64,000 nt of DNA, taken from Methyloligella sp050110875. GTDB lineage: Bacteria > Pseudomonadota > Alphaproteobacteria > Rhizobiales > Methyloligellaceae. Positions 45,056 through 54,132 of this stretch are shown here, piece after piece. The position numbers and the translations under genes are program-made. The stretch spans positions 124,001 through 188,000 of the forward strand of contig CP188828.1 of NCBI GenBank assembly GCA_050110875.1, written 5' to 3'. The notes below the pieces were generated by a model. The model made no database searches. It was not told the origin of the DNA and worked only from the letters and a program-made list of their open reading frames with translations. Positions within the stretch are counted from its first letter, which is position 1. Every line of letters starts with the position of its first letter.

Positions 45056-46432
45056 TCAGAACGTCTTCTGGATGCCGACGATCAGGCTGAGATCGTCGAA
45101 AGCCCGGATGTCGTAGTTGGAGGCCTGATCCCGGTATTCGACCTGGGGAATCACCGCCCATGTCTCGGCGACCGGCAGGATCAGCGCCGTGCGGCCCCAG
45201 AAGGTGGTGTCCTCTTCCGTCTCGGTGACGTCGATCGTCGGGTCGGGCGAATCGTAGGTGCGCCGGATCACGCCCGCGCCGATCTGCCAGGTCCAGGGAT
45301 AACGGCCGGTCCAGAGCGGGTTGGCGAAGGTCCAGGCCACGCCGCCGGAGAGCGCGACCTCCCAGTTCGAGTAGAAATCCGCATCCAGCTCCTCGCGCTG
45401 AGCGTAGCCTTGGGTGGTGAGCACCAGCCCCGGCGAGAGGATGTAGGAATAGGTGAGACCGAAGCGGGTCTGCGGACCGTCCCGCAGGCTTGCGGTCGGG
45501 ATCTCGGCGGTATCGTTGAATTCTCGCACGCGGGTCTCGATGCGCGCATCGAGGAAGCTGCGCTCGGCGGCGAAGGTGGTGAAGCGGATACCTGCGCCCG
45601 GCGCGCCGAAATAGTAGTCGTTGCCGAGATAGGCGAGGTCGCCGATGGCATAGACATAGCCGCGGCTCTTGGGCATGCCCCATCGCTTCAGGTTGAAGCT
45701 CGGACCCAGGGTGGCTTCGAAGAAGTTCAGGTCGATATCCTGCAGGGCGTCGTCGAAATACCAGGAATTGTAGGTCAGGAAGTCGAACTCGATCGTATCG
45801 CCCTGGCGCTCCAGATCATGGGAATAGTGCAGGTTGCCGATGGTCAGGTTGCTCCAGCCCGACCGTCCCACCGCCTGATCGTCGAGGGTGAAGTCGATGC
45901 CGTTCAGGGTCACCGTGTTGTTGGCCGGGCCGGTATTGGCGTTGCTCTCCCAGCGGATGGCGCTGTAAACGGAGCCGGAGAAGGGCGGCGGATCGGCGGT
46001 GACGTCGAGTTGCTCGATATAGATCTGCACCTGCTGGGAGATCTCCGGCGGGGTGGCCGGATTGACCCGCGCCTGCTCCAGATAGTTGCGGGACACCTCG
46101 TAGGCGCCGAGCTGGTAATAGAGAATACCGAGCTCGAGCTGGATCTGCGGCGTGTCGGGCTGGTAGATCAGCATACGCTCCAGGGTGGAGACGGCGCCTT
46201 CCAGGTCGCCGACCATCTTGGAGAGCTTCACATATTCGAAGGCGAGATCGAGATCGTTGGGCCGCGCCATCATCTCCACTAGCATGGCCTGGCGGCGGCG
46301 TTCGATCTGTTCGGGGGTGAGGGGTTCGGCTTTGGCCACGGTTGACGAGGCGGCGAGCGCGGGAATGCTGCCACCCAAGACAACACAGAAGGCAGCCATA
46401 ATGGCTGCCAGATAGTGGTACCCAGCCCGCAT
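45056..46432 (-). CDS. TPR protein with outer-membrane beta-barrel (Slam/DUF560-like)
   Basis: A 458-residue outer-membrane protein. Signal peptide (YLAAIMAAFCVVLGGSIPAL). A TPR region at about 60-150 (LAFEYVKLSKMVGDLEGAVS, IQLELGILYYQLGAYEVSRN) precedes a barrel of alternating strands starting SGSVYSAIRWESNANTG and ending LSLIVGIQKTF with the terminal Phe recognised by BamA. An N-terminal TPR plus a C-terminal barrel of about 300 residues is the layout of Slam proteins, the outer-membrane translocons of type XI secretion. Sequence-level membership in DUF560 is not proven here. Confidence 0.72.
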   Translation of the reverse strand: MRAGYHYLAAIMAAFCVVLGGSIPALAASSTVAKAEPLTPEQIERRRQAMLVEMMARPNDLDLAFEYVKLSKMVGDLEGAVSTLERMLIYQPDTPQIQLELGILYYQLGAYEVSRNYLEQARVNPATPPEISQQVQIYIEQLDVTADPPPFSGSVYSAIRWESNANTGPANNTVTLNGIDFTLDDQAVGRSGWSNLTIGNLHYSHDLERQGDTIEFDFLTYNSWYFDDALQDIDLNFFEATLGPSFNLKRWGMPKSRGYVYAIGDLAYLGNDYYFGAPGAGIRFTTFAAERSFLDARIETRVREFNDTAEIPTASLRDGPQTRFGLTYSYILSPGLVLTTQGYAQREELDADFYSNWEVALSGGVAWTFANPLWTGRYPWTWQIGAGVIRRTYDSPDPTIDVTETEEDTTFWGRTALILPVAETWAVIPQVEYRDQASNYDIRAFDDLSLIVGIQKTF

Positions 46433-46718
46433 TACTTGTTACCCAGCCCTCATCGATGATTTGAAACTACCGGAGGCCTGAAAAACCAGCAAGGAGAGGC
46501 ATGTAGCGTTATGTGCTGTTTCTGCCGTTTGTGGCCGCAAGATCACGCGGTTTGTTCAGTTTCGGGACATTGGGGGCACCTGGGTTTGGTTAACGCGGTT
46601 TAAGGCTTTTTCAATCGTCTTGAGACACTGATGGACAAGGTGCTCGGGAGGCGCAACACCGCGTCTCGCCCGTTGGCGCGCACAAGCGTCGTCAGTATCT
46701 GCGTAGACGGGGTCAAAA

Positions 46719-47753
46719 TTGAAACGGGTGGGCTTGCCCAATTGCGCGGCGCGCGTGGCCGGGACACGGATTTCCGTGCAGTTTCCGGCATCGGCGCGGC
46801 TTTTCCTTGCCTTGCTTGCGGTTTTCGGCCTCGCCGTCGGTCTGAATGGCTGCGGCGAAAGCGGAAACGGCGAAAAGCTGGGACCGCGGGTGATTCCCCT
46901 CGGCCAGCCCGTGCCGAAGGGCGGCGGGCGCCGGGTGGTCGGCCAGCCCTACAAGGTCGCCGGCCGCTGGTACAAGCCGCAAGAGGTCAATTCCTATCGC
47001 GAGAAGGGCGTCGCTTCCTGGTATGGCGAGCTGTTCCATGGCCGCCGTACCGCGAACGGTGAAATCTACGATATGAACCGGCTTTCGGCGGCCCATCGCA
47101 CCTTGCCGCTGCCGTCCTATGTCCGGGTCACCAATCTCGCCAATGGCCGCACCTTGGTGGTGCGGGTGAACGATCGAGGGCCGTTCTCCAACAATCGGAT
47201 CATCGATCTCTCCAGCCGGGCAGCCGATGCCTTGGGCTATCGGAAGCATGGCGTGGCGAATGTGCAGGTCACCTATATGGGACCGGCGCCGATCAGCGGC
47301 GACGACAGTTTCGAGCGGCGTTTCCTAGCCCAGCAGCAGTGGCGGCATTACGCCTCGAACGACAAGACGCCGGCCGCGGCCGGACGCATGGCCGAACCTA
47401 TGGCCGTGGGAAGCCTGCCGAAATCGGTCCCGGCGCCTGTCCAAAAACCGTCCACGACACCGGCCCCGGCTCCGCAATTGGCCGCGACCCAGGCTCCCGC
47501 AAGGCCCCCGGCGCAAGCCCCGGCGGGCGGGTATATGATTCAGGCGGGATCCTTCTCCGTGCAGGAGAATGCGATGCAGGCCCATCGGCGGCTTGGCGAT
47601 GTCGGAACGGTCGATGTCGCACCGGTCACGGTGAACGGCTCCGTCTATTACCGGGTGCAGGTCGGGCCCTTCCGGGATCGGCCGTCCGCGGAGGCGGCGC
47701 GCGCGCAAGTGGCGGCCGCGGGCTATTCCGGCGCGCGGGTGGTCTCCGATTGA
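46719..47753 (+). CDS. rlpA: RlpA-like septal ring lipoprotein with SPOR domain
   Basis: A 344-residue lipoprotein. After FLALLAVFGLAVGLNGC, with LNGC as lipobox, comes the double-psi beta-barrel RlpA domain (GVASWYGELFHGRRTANGE, VRVNDRGPFSNNRIIDLS). It carries the Glu and Asp used by lytic transglycosylase members. A Pro/Ala linker and a C-terminal SPOR domain (GGYMIQAGSFSVQENAMQAH) follow. It cleaves or binds denuded septal glycan. The start is uncertain; TTG 46719 is the earliest, with in-frame GTG codons soon after. Confidence 0.92.
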   Translation: MKRVGLPNCAARVAGTRISVQFPASARLFLALLAVFGLAVGLNGCGESGNGEKLGPRVIPLGQPVPKGGGRRVVGQPYKVAGRWYKPQEVNSYREKGVASWYGELFHGRRTANGEIYDMNRLSAAHRTLPLPSYVRVTNLANGRTLVVRVNDRGPFSNNRIIDLSSRAADALGYRKHGVANVQVTYMGPAPISGDDSFERRFLAQQQWRHYASNDKTPAAAGRMAEPMAVGSLPKSVPAPVQKPSTTPAPAPQLAATQAPARPPAQAPAGGYMIQAGSFSVQENAMQAHRRLGDVGTVDVAPVTVNGSVYYRVQVGPFRDRPSAEAARAQVAAAGYSGARVVSD

Positions 47754-47874
47754 GGCTCTCGGCAGGGTGATCCCATCAGCGTCGTCGATTGATTTTCCCG
47801 GGCCGGGCCTCGATAGTAGGGTTAAGGGCTGCCGGAGGGCGCGCGGCTCCATTCCATCACAGTCCAGCGTTCCC

Positions 47875-49089
47875 ATGTCGCCATACCCGGGGTTCCGACA
47901 GGTTTTTCAGTTCTTTGCCGCGAGATCCAGGGCGGCGGGCGCCATAGTTGCGCTCGCGGCGATGGTCGGTGCCAACCTGATATCGTTCCCCGCGATGGCC
48001 GTGGAGTTCGCCACGGATGCGAAATACGCCATCCTGGTGGAAGCCGACACGGGCATCGTCCTGTTCGAGAAGAACGCCGACACCCAGATGAAGCCGGCGA
48101 GCATGAGCAAGTTGATGACGCTTGCCGTGGTGTTCCGTGAGCTGAAAGCGGGGCGCATCAAGCTCGATCAGGAATTCACCGTCAGCGAGCATGCCTGGCG
48201 GACGGGCGGGGCACCGTCGGGCACCTCGGCCATGTTCGCACCGATCCATTCCAAGGTGACCGTCGATCAGCTCATCCAGGGCATCACGGTGCAATCGGGC
48301 AACGATGCCTGTCTGATCCTGGCGGAAGGAATTGCCGGTTCCGAAGAAGCCTTCGTGAAGATGATGAACGACTACGCGAAGGAAATCGGGCTTACCCATT
48401 CCCACTTCGAGAATACGACGGGTCTTCCGGCAGACGGCCATGTGATGACGGCGCGGGATATCGCGACTCTGGCGGAATATCTTCGCACCGAATATCCCGA
48501 ATATTATCACTATTTCGGTCAGCCGACCTTCGAATTCACTCGCTATACGTTCCGCAACCGCAATCCGTTGCTCGATGAAGGACTCGGGGTGGATGGGCTG
48601 AAGACGGGCTATACCGAAGATGCGGGTTATGGGCTGGTTGCGAGCGCCGATCATAAAGGGCGGCGGGTCAATGTCGTGGTGAGCGGATTGAGCTCGAAGA
48701 ACGACCGGGAGGAAGAGGCACGCAAGATCATCCAATGGGCCTATAAGCACTTCAAGCGCTACCGGCTTTTCAACGCGGGGGAAAAGGTGAGCCGTGCATT
48801 GGTATGGGGCGGCGAGAAGCATTACGTGCCGCTGGTCGGCAAGGGCGATATCGACGTGCTGCTGCCGATCTCCGACGATCCGCAGGTGACGGCGACCATT
48901 GCCTATCAGGGCCCGGTGAAGGCGCCGGTGAAGAAGGGCGACCATCTGGGCTATCTGCGAGTGGAAGGCGTGGAGCTGAAGACGAAGAACGAAATCCCGC
49001 TTTATGCGGGCGAAGATATCGCGCCTTCGAGCTTCGCCTGGCAGGGGCTCGATTCCCTGTTCGTGCTCGCCTTCGGCTGGGCCCTTTGA
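47875..49089 (+). CDS. dacF: D-alanyl-D-alanine carboxypeptidase (PBP5/6 family)
   Basis: A 404-residue exported PBP5-type enzyme: signal region AGAIVALAAMVGANLISFPA, Ser76-Met-Ser-Lys79, SGNDA, KTG in DGLKTGYTEDAG, and a C-terminal PBP5 beta domain with an amphipathic membrane-binding end (WQGLDSLFVLAFGWAL). Unlike the copy at 8343-9692 it has no SPOR domain. It follows rlpA and precedes tmk. Confidence 0.95.
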   Translation: MSPYPGFRQVFQFFAARSRAAGAIVALAAMVGANLISFPAMAVEFATDAKYAILVEADTGIVLFEKNADTQMKPASMSKLMTLAVVFRELKAGRIKLDQEFTVSEHAWRTGGAPSGTSAMFAPIHSKVTVDQLIQGITVQSGNDACLILAEGIAGSEEAFVKMMNDYAKEIGLTHSHFENTTGLPADGHVMTARDIATLAEYLRTEYPEYYHYFGQPTFEFTRYTFRNRNPLLDEGLGVDGLKTGYTEDAGYGLVASADHKGRRVNVVVSGLSSKNDREEEARKIIQWAYKHFKRYRLFNAGEKVSRALVWGGEKHYVPLVGKGDIDVLLPISDDPQVTATIAYQGPVKAPVKKGDHLGYLRVEGVELKTKNEIPLYAGEDIAPSSFAWQGLDSLFVLAFGWAL

Positions 49090-49111
49090 TGTGCGGCAAG
49101 GTTTTCTTCTG

Positions 49112-49756
49112 ATGCGGTTCGACAACGGACGATTGATCACACTCGAAGGAGGCGAGGGGTCCGGCAAATCCACCCAGGCCGAGATCTTGGCGACCCGGCT
49201 GGCGCGGGCCGGGCGTCGTGTGGTGGCGACGCGAGAGCCCGGCGGCTCGCCGGGGGCGGAAGCGATTCGCGAGGCGCTGCTCTCCGGCAAGGTCTCCAAA
49301 TACGGTCCCTTCGCCGAAGCGCTGCTTTTCGCGGTTGCCCGGAAAGATCACATCGACAGTCAGATCGGAGCGGCGGTTTCGGATGGGAAATGGGTGGTCT
49401 GCGACCGGTTCATCGATTCCACAAGGGCCTATCAAGGAGCCATGGCCGGGCTCTCCAGGCAGGTTATCGCCTCGCTCGAGCGGCTGACGGTCGGCGATCT
49501 CATTCCCGATCTCACGTTGATCCTCGATATAAATCCCGAGGAAGGCATGGCGCGGGCCAATGCCCGGCGCGGCGCGGATGAAGAGGCGGATCGGTTCGAG
49601 CAGGAGCAACTCTTCCTGCATGACCGGGTGCGTCAGGGCTTTCTCGACATCGCCGAGGAAGAGCCGGAACGCTGCGTGGTGATCGATGCATCGCAGGACG
49701 AAGAGATTGTGGCGGAGGATATCTGGGAAGCCGTGACGGAACGGCTCGGTGCCTGA
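49112..49756 (+). CDS. tmk: Thymidylate kinase
   Basis: A 214-residue dTMP kinase. P-loop LEGGEGSGKSTQAEIL, DR motif VVCDRFIDSTRAYQGA, and the LID (NARRGADEEADRFEQ). ATG 49112 begins the family N terminus. The stop codon overlaps the holB start by one base (TGATG). Confidence 0.97.
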   Translation: MRFDNGRLITLEGGEGSGKSTQAEILATRLARAGRRVVATREPGGSPGAEAIREALLSGKVSKYGPFAEALLFAVARKDHIDSQIGAAVSDGKWVVCDRFIDSTRAYQGAMAGLSRQVIASLERLTVGDLIPDLTLILDINPEEGMARANARRGADEEADRFEQEQLFLHDRVRQGFLDIAEEEPERCVVIDASQDEEIVAEDIWEAVTERLGA

Positions 49757-50862
49757 TGGCGGCGGTGGAGGCGAAAACCCGTACCGAGGAACCCGACCGC
49801 CTCAGCGGGTTTCCGGCCCCGCGCGAGACGGTACGGCTCTACGGTCACGATGCGGCGCGTGAGCAGTTCGAGCGCGCATTGGATGAGGGGCGGCTGCATC
49901 ATGGCTGGCTGATCTCGGGTCCGGAGGGGATCGGCAAGGCGACGCTGGCCTATCGTCTTGCCCGCACGGTTCTTGGCCATGAAGATCCCGGCGTGGCGTC
50001 TCAGGATCCGGAAAGCCCGCTCTTCCATCAGGTTGCCGGACGCGCCCATCCCAATCTGCTGATCCTCAATCGCTCCTATAACGAGAAGACCAAGCGCTAT
50101 TCCCAATGGATCGGCGTGGACGAGGTGCGGCGGCTGCGTTCGTTTCTGGGCGGCACGGCGGCCCAGGCCGGTTGGCGGGTGGTGATCGTCGACCGGGCGG
50201 AGGAGCTCAATGCCCATGCAGCGAACGCGCTTCTGAAGGGGCTGGAAGAGCCGCCGGAGAAGACGGTGTTTCTGCTGGTGGCGACGGCGGAAGGGCGGCT
50301 GCCGGTGACCATCCGCTCTCGCTGCCAATCCTTGCGGCTTCATCCGCTCGACGAGAAGGCTGTCGAGAGCGCCGCCAGACAAGCCTTCGCCGGCGCCGAA
50401 ACCGAAATCGACGGGGAGACCCTCGCAACGGCGATCGGCTTGAGCGAGGGCAGCGTGCGCCGGGCGCTGGTGCTGTCGGGCGGGGAGGGGATCGCGCTCT
50501 ATGACGAGATTCTCGATGCGTTTCGTCAGCTTCCGTCCCTCGATATGGCGTGGCTGCACGGCAAGGCAGAGAAGCTCGGCGCGGCGGGCAATACGGAGCA
50601 GCTCGAGCTGTTCTTCGCCCTGTTGCTGGGGTTGATGGAACGGCTGATCCGGGCGCGGGCGACCGGGCAAGGCACGCAAGGGTCGGAAAGCGCGCTGGCC
50701 GCCAAGCTCGTGGCGGAACGCGATCTGGGCCGCTGGGCGGATGCCTGGGAGGCGATCGGCAAGGCCCATGACGAGACGCTCGGTCTCAATCTGGATCGAG
50801 GCGTTCTGGTGTTGGAGAGCTTCTCGCGGCTGCAAAGCCTGGCAGGGCGGGAAAACCGTTAA
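49756..50862 (+). CDS. holB: DNA polymerase III subunit delta'
   Basis: A 368-residue clamp-loader subunit. HHGWLISGPEGIGKATLAY is the degenerate P-loop of delta', ALLKGLEEPPEKTVFLLVAT and SRCQSLRLHPL are conserved clamp-loader blocks. Translationally coupled to tmk, the usual tmk-holB pair. Confidence 0.95.
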   Translation: MAAVEAKTRTEEPDRLSGFPAPRETVRLYGHDAAREQFERALDEGRLHHGWLISGPEGIGKATLAYRLARTVLGHEDPGVASQDPESPLFHQVAGRAHPNLLILNRSYNEKTKRYSQWIGVDEVRRLRSFLGGTAAQAGWRVVIVDRAEELNAHAANALLKGLEEPPEKTVFLLVATAEGRLPVTIRSRCQSLRLHPLDEKAVESAARQAFAGAETEIDGETLATAIGLSEGSVRRALVLSGGEGIALYDEILDAFRQLPSLDMAWLHGKAEKLGAAGNTEQLELFFALLLGLMERLIRARATGQGTQGSESALAAKLVAERDLGRWADAWEAIGKAHDETLGLNLDRGVLVLESFSRLQSLAGRENR

Positions 50863-50904
50863 GCCCAAACCTTCGAATGCTTGCGGGGGGACGGGCGCAC
50901 GGCT

Positions 50905-52470
50905 ATGTCTCCCGCCATGTCTGGCAAAGATTCCTATTACATCACCACGGCGATCTCCTATCCCAACGGCGAGCCTCATATGGGACACGCCTATGAGGCG
51001 ATCGCGACGGATGCGTTTGCGCGGCACAAGCGGCTACAGGGCAAGCAGGTCTATTTCCTGACCGGCACCGACGAGCACGGCATCAAGATGGTGCAGACGG
51101 CGAAGGCGGAAGGTGTGAGCCCAGCAGAGCTTGCGGACCGGAATACGCCGCGCTTCCGGGAGCTTGTCGCCGCCATGAACTGCTCCAATGACGATTTCAT
51201 CACCACGCGCGAGGAGCGGCACTGGAAATCGGTGACCGAGCTCTGGAAGCGCATGGCCGACAATGGCGACATCTATCTCGACACTTATGCCGGCTGGTAT
51301 TCGGTGCGGGACGAGGCCTATTACGACGAGGACGAGCTGACCGAGGAAGACGGTCAAAAGCTCTCGCCGCAAGGGACCCCCGTGGAGTGGGTTGAGGAAG
51401 ACAGCTACTTCTTCAGGCTCTCCGCCTATCAGGACAAGCTGCTCGCCCATTACGAGGCCAATCCGGGCTTCATCGGACCCGAGACCCGGCGGAACGAGGT
51501 GGTGAGCTTCGTGAAGGGCGGTTTGCGGGATCTCTCGGTGTCGCGCACCAGCTTCGATTGGGGCGTGCCGGTGCCTGGCGACCCGAAGCATGTCATGTAT
51601 GTCTGGGTCGATGCGCTCACCAACTATCTGACGGGGGTGGGCTTTCCCGACGAGGAGAGCGCGCAGTTCAAGCAGTTCTGGCCGGCCGATGCGCATATCA
51701 TCGGCAAGGATATCGTGCGGTTCCATGCCATCTACTGGCCGGCCTTTCTGATGTCGGCGGGCATCGCCCTGCCGAAGACGGTGTTCGGCCACGGCTTCGT
51801 GAACAATCGCGGGGTCAAGATGTCGAAGTCCCTCGGCAATGTGGTGAACCCGTTCACGCTGACGGAAGAGTTCGGTGTCGATCAGGTGCGCTATTTCCTG
51901 CTGCGGGAGGTGCCGTTCGGTCAGGACGGCAACTACTCGTCAGAGGCGATCACCACGCGGATCAATGCCGATCTCGCCAACGATCTCGGCAATCTGGCGC
52001 AGCGCTCGCTTTCCATGATCGCCAAGCATTGCGAAGGCAAGCTGCCGCCCGCCACGGGCTTCACGAACGAAGACGAGGCGATCCTGCTGGCGGTGGATAC
52101 GTTGGGCGCCCGGGTCGACGAGGCGATGGATTGCTTCGCGCCCCACCGTGCGCTGGAAGCGATCTGGAGCGTGGTGGCGGATGCGAACCGCTATTTCGCG
52201 GGCGAGGAGCCCTGGGCGAAGCGTAAGACCGATTTTGCGCGCATGGAGACGATCCTCTATGTGACGGCGGAGGTTCTGCGTCAGGTCGCGATCTTGGCCC
52301 AGCCGGTGATCCCGGTCGCTGCGGCGAGGCTCTTGGACCAGCTTGCAGTGTCCGAGGATGAGCGCGACTTTGCGGCGCTGGGCGAGCCTGGGCGGTTGAC
52401 GGCGGGCGTCTCGCTTCCCACACCTGAAGGCATCTTCCCGCGCTACGAGATGCCGGCCCAGGCAGAGTGA
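50905..52470 (+). CDS. metG: Methionyl-tRNA synthetase
   Basis: A 521-residue class I synthetase. ISYPNGEPHMGHAYEAIATD gives the HIGH-type motif (HMGH) and KMSKSLGN the KMSKS loop. The form without zinc knuckle cysteines and without the C-terminal dimerisation domain is common in Alphaproteobacteria. ATGs at 50905 and 50917 are both plausible. Confidence 0.97.
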   Translation: MSPAMSGKDSYYITTAISYPNGEPHMGHAYEAIATDAFARHKRLQGKQVYFLTGTDEHGIKMVQTAKAEGVSPAELADRNTPRFRELVAAMNCSNDDFITTREERHWKSVTELWKRMADNGDIYLDTYAGWYSVRDEAYYDEDELTEEDGQKLSPQGTPVEWVEEDSYFFRLSAYQDKLLAHYEANPGFIGPETRRNEVVSFVKGGLRDLSVSRTSFDWGVPVPGDPKHVMYVWVDALTNYLTGVGFPDEESAQFKQFWPADAHIIGKDIVRFHAIYWPAFLMSAGIALPKTVFGHGFVNNRGVKMSKSLGNVVNPFTLTEEFGVDQVRYFLLREVPFGQDGNYSSEAITTRINADLANDLGNLAQRSLSMIAKHCEGKLPPATGFTNEDEAILLAVDTLGARVDEAMDCFAPHRALEAIWSVVADANRYFAGEEPWAKRKTDFARMETILYVTAEVLRQVAILAQPVIPVAAARLLDQLAVSEDERDFAALGEPGRLTAGVSLPTPEGIFPRYEMPAQAE

Positions 52471-52477
52471 GCTTCCC

Positions 52478-53287
52478 ATGCATGTGATCGACAGCCATTG
52501 CCATCTGGATTTCGAAGGCCTTGCCGAGGAGCGTGAGGCAGTGTTGCAGCGCGCGGCCGGGGCCGGCGTCGATCTGATGGTGACCATCTCCACGCGGGTG
52601 AAGCGGTTCGACGAGATCCGCGCCATCGCCGAGGCACACCCGCAAGTCTTCTGCTCCGTCGGAACCCATCCCCACAACGCCCAGGAGGAGCTGGATGTGA
52701 CGGCGGAGGAGCTCGCCGGGCTTGCCGAGCATCCCAAGGTGGTGGCGATCGGCGAGGCGGGGCTCGACTATCATTACGACAACTCGCCGGTGGAGGCGCA
52801 GGCACAAGGATTCCGCACCCATATCGCCGCGGCGCGGGAGACCGGCCTGCCGCTGGTGATTCATGCCAGGGAGGCGGATGACGACGTGGCGGCGATCCTG
52901 GAGGAGGAGAGCGAAAAGGGCGCCTTTCCCTTCGTGCTGCATTGCTTCACGGCGGGCCCCGACCTTGCCAGGCGCGGCTTGGCGCTGGGCGGCTATCTGT
53001 CGGCGTCAGGCGTGCTGACCTTCAAGAAGTCCGATGCGTTGCGGGAGATCTTCGCCGAGGCGCCCATCGACCGGCTGCTGGTGGAGACGGATGCGCCGTA
53101 TCTCTCGCCGGAGCCCTATCGCGGCAAGATCAACGAACCGGCCCGGGTGGTGCATACGGCGGCGAAGCTCGCCGAGCTGCGCGGCCTCAGCGAAGAGGAA
53201 ATCGGCCGGATCACGAGCGACAACTTCTTCCGCCTCTTTTCCAAGGTTCCGCGTCAGGCGGCCGGCCGCAATACCGATGCGGCTTAG
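52478..53287 (+). CDS. TatD family hydrolase
   Basis: A 269-residue TIM-barrel metal nuclease (TatD/YcfH). Ligands appear in DSHCHLDFEG, HPHNAQEE, GEAGLDYHYD, VIHAREADDD, HCFTAGP and ETDAPYLSPEP. It lies 7 bp after metG, the conserved metG-tatD-MBL order. Confidence 0.96.
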   Translation: MHVIDSHCHLDFEGLAEEREAVLQRAAGAGVDLMVTISTRVKRFDEIRAIAEAHPQVFCSVGTHPHNAQEELDVTAEELAGLAEHPKVVAIGEAGLDYHYDNSPVEAQAQGFRTHIAAARETGLPLVIHAREADDDVAAILEEESEKGAFPFVLHCFTAGPDLARRGLALGGYLSASGVLTFKKSDALREIFAEAPIDRLLVETDAPYLSPEPYRGKINEPARVVHTAAKLAELRGLSEEEIGRITSDNFFRLFSKVPRQAAGRNTDAA

Positions 53288-53305
53288 ATCCCGCCGGTTT
53301 TATCC

Positions 53306-54112
53306 ATGAGCTTGAAAATCACGATTCTCGGCTGCGGCACGTCCGGCGGCGTACCCCGGATCGGCGGGGTCTGGGGCGCTTGCGATCCCGACAATCCGAA
53401 AAACCGTCGGCTGCGGTGCTCGCTCCTGGTCGAGAAGGAAAGCGATGCCGGCAAGACCACGGTGCTGGTCGACAGCTCGCCGGATCTCCGCCAGCAGATG
53501 CTGAATGCCGGCGTCTCCTGGGTGGATGGGGTGCTCTATACCCATGACCATGCCGACCACACCCACGGCATCGACGATCTCAGGATGATCGCCTTCAACG
53601 GCAAAAGCCGGGTGCATGTCTATCACGACGCGGAAACCGGTGCGGTGCTGAGGCGGCGCTTCGACTATTGCTTCGAGACGCCGCCGGGAAGCGAATATCC
53701 GCCGATTCTGAACTCCACGGAGATCACACCGGGGGAGGTCTTCGTTGTCTCGGGGGCAGGGGGCGACATCGCCGTGCTGCCCTATCTCCAGCAACATGGA
53801 TCGACCCACAGCATCGGCTATCGCTTCGGCGGCATCGCCTATTCGCCGGATGTGAGCGATCTGCCGGAGGAGAGTCTGCCGTTCCTGCAAGGTCTCGATG
53901 TGTGGATTCTGGATGCGCTGCGGCCGGCGCCCCATCCCAGCCATTTCAGCCTCGAGGAGGCGTTAAGCTGGATCGACCGGATCAAGCCGGCCAGGGCGGT
54001 GCTGACCCATATGCATATCGATCTCGATTACGAAACGCTGCGGCAGGAGCTACCGGAGACCATCGAGCCAGCCTATGACGGACTCGTGCTCCATACGGAA
54101 GAAAGCGATTAA
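53306..54112 (+). CDS. MBL-fold metallo-hydrolase (PhnP-like)
   Basis: A 268-residue hydrolase beginning ITILGCGTSGGVPRIGG. The zinc ligands THDHADHTHGIDD, the His in TLQQHGSTHSIGYR-like LQQHGSTHS and THMHIDLDYE match the PhnP subfamily (cyclic phosphodiesterase). The conserved position after tatD, away from phn genes, argues against a dedicated phosphonate role. Confidence 0.93.
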   Translation: MSLKITILGCGTSGGVPRIGGVWGACDPDNPKNRRLRCSLLVEKESDAGKTTVLVDSSPDLRQQMLNAGVSWVDGVLYTHDHADHTHGIDDLRMIAFNGKSRVHVYHDAETGAVLRRRFDYCFETPPGSEYPPILNSTEITPGEVFVVSGAGGDIAVLPYLQQHGSTHSIGYRFGGIAYSPDVSDLPEESLPFLQGLDVWILDALRPAPHPSHFSLEEALSWIDRIKPARAVLTHMHIDLDYETLRQELPETIEPAYDGLVLHTEESD

Positions 54113-54132
54113 AACGTTCGTGGGCGGTCAGG

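Noticed and set aside
38133..46432. A genomic island anchored at tRNA-Ser
   Set aside because: The tRNA is followed by surface genes, but no integrase, relaxase or duplicated tRNA 3' end was found; accessory character alone is not enough.
46590..46603. TTAA-N6-TTAA upstream of rlpA as a CtrA box
   Set aside because: The CtrA consensus needs a 7-base spacer; here it is 6, and no other support was seen.
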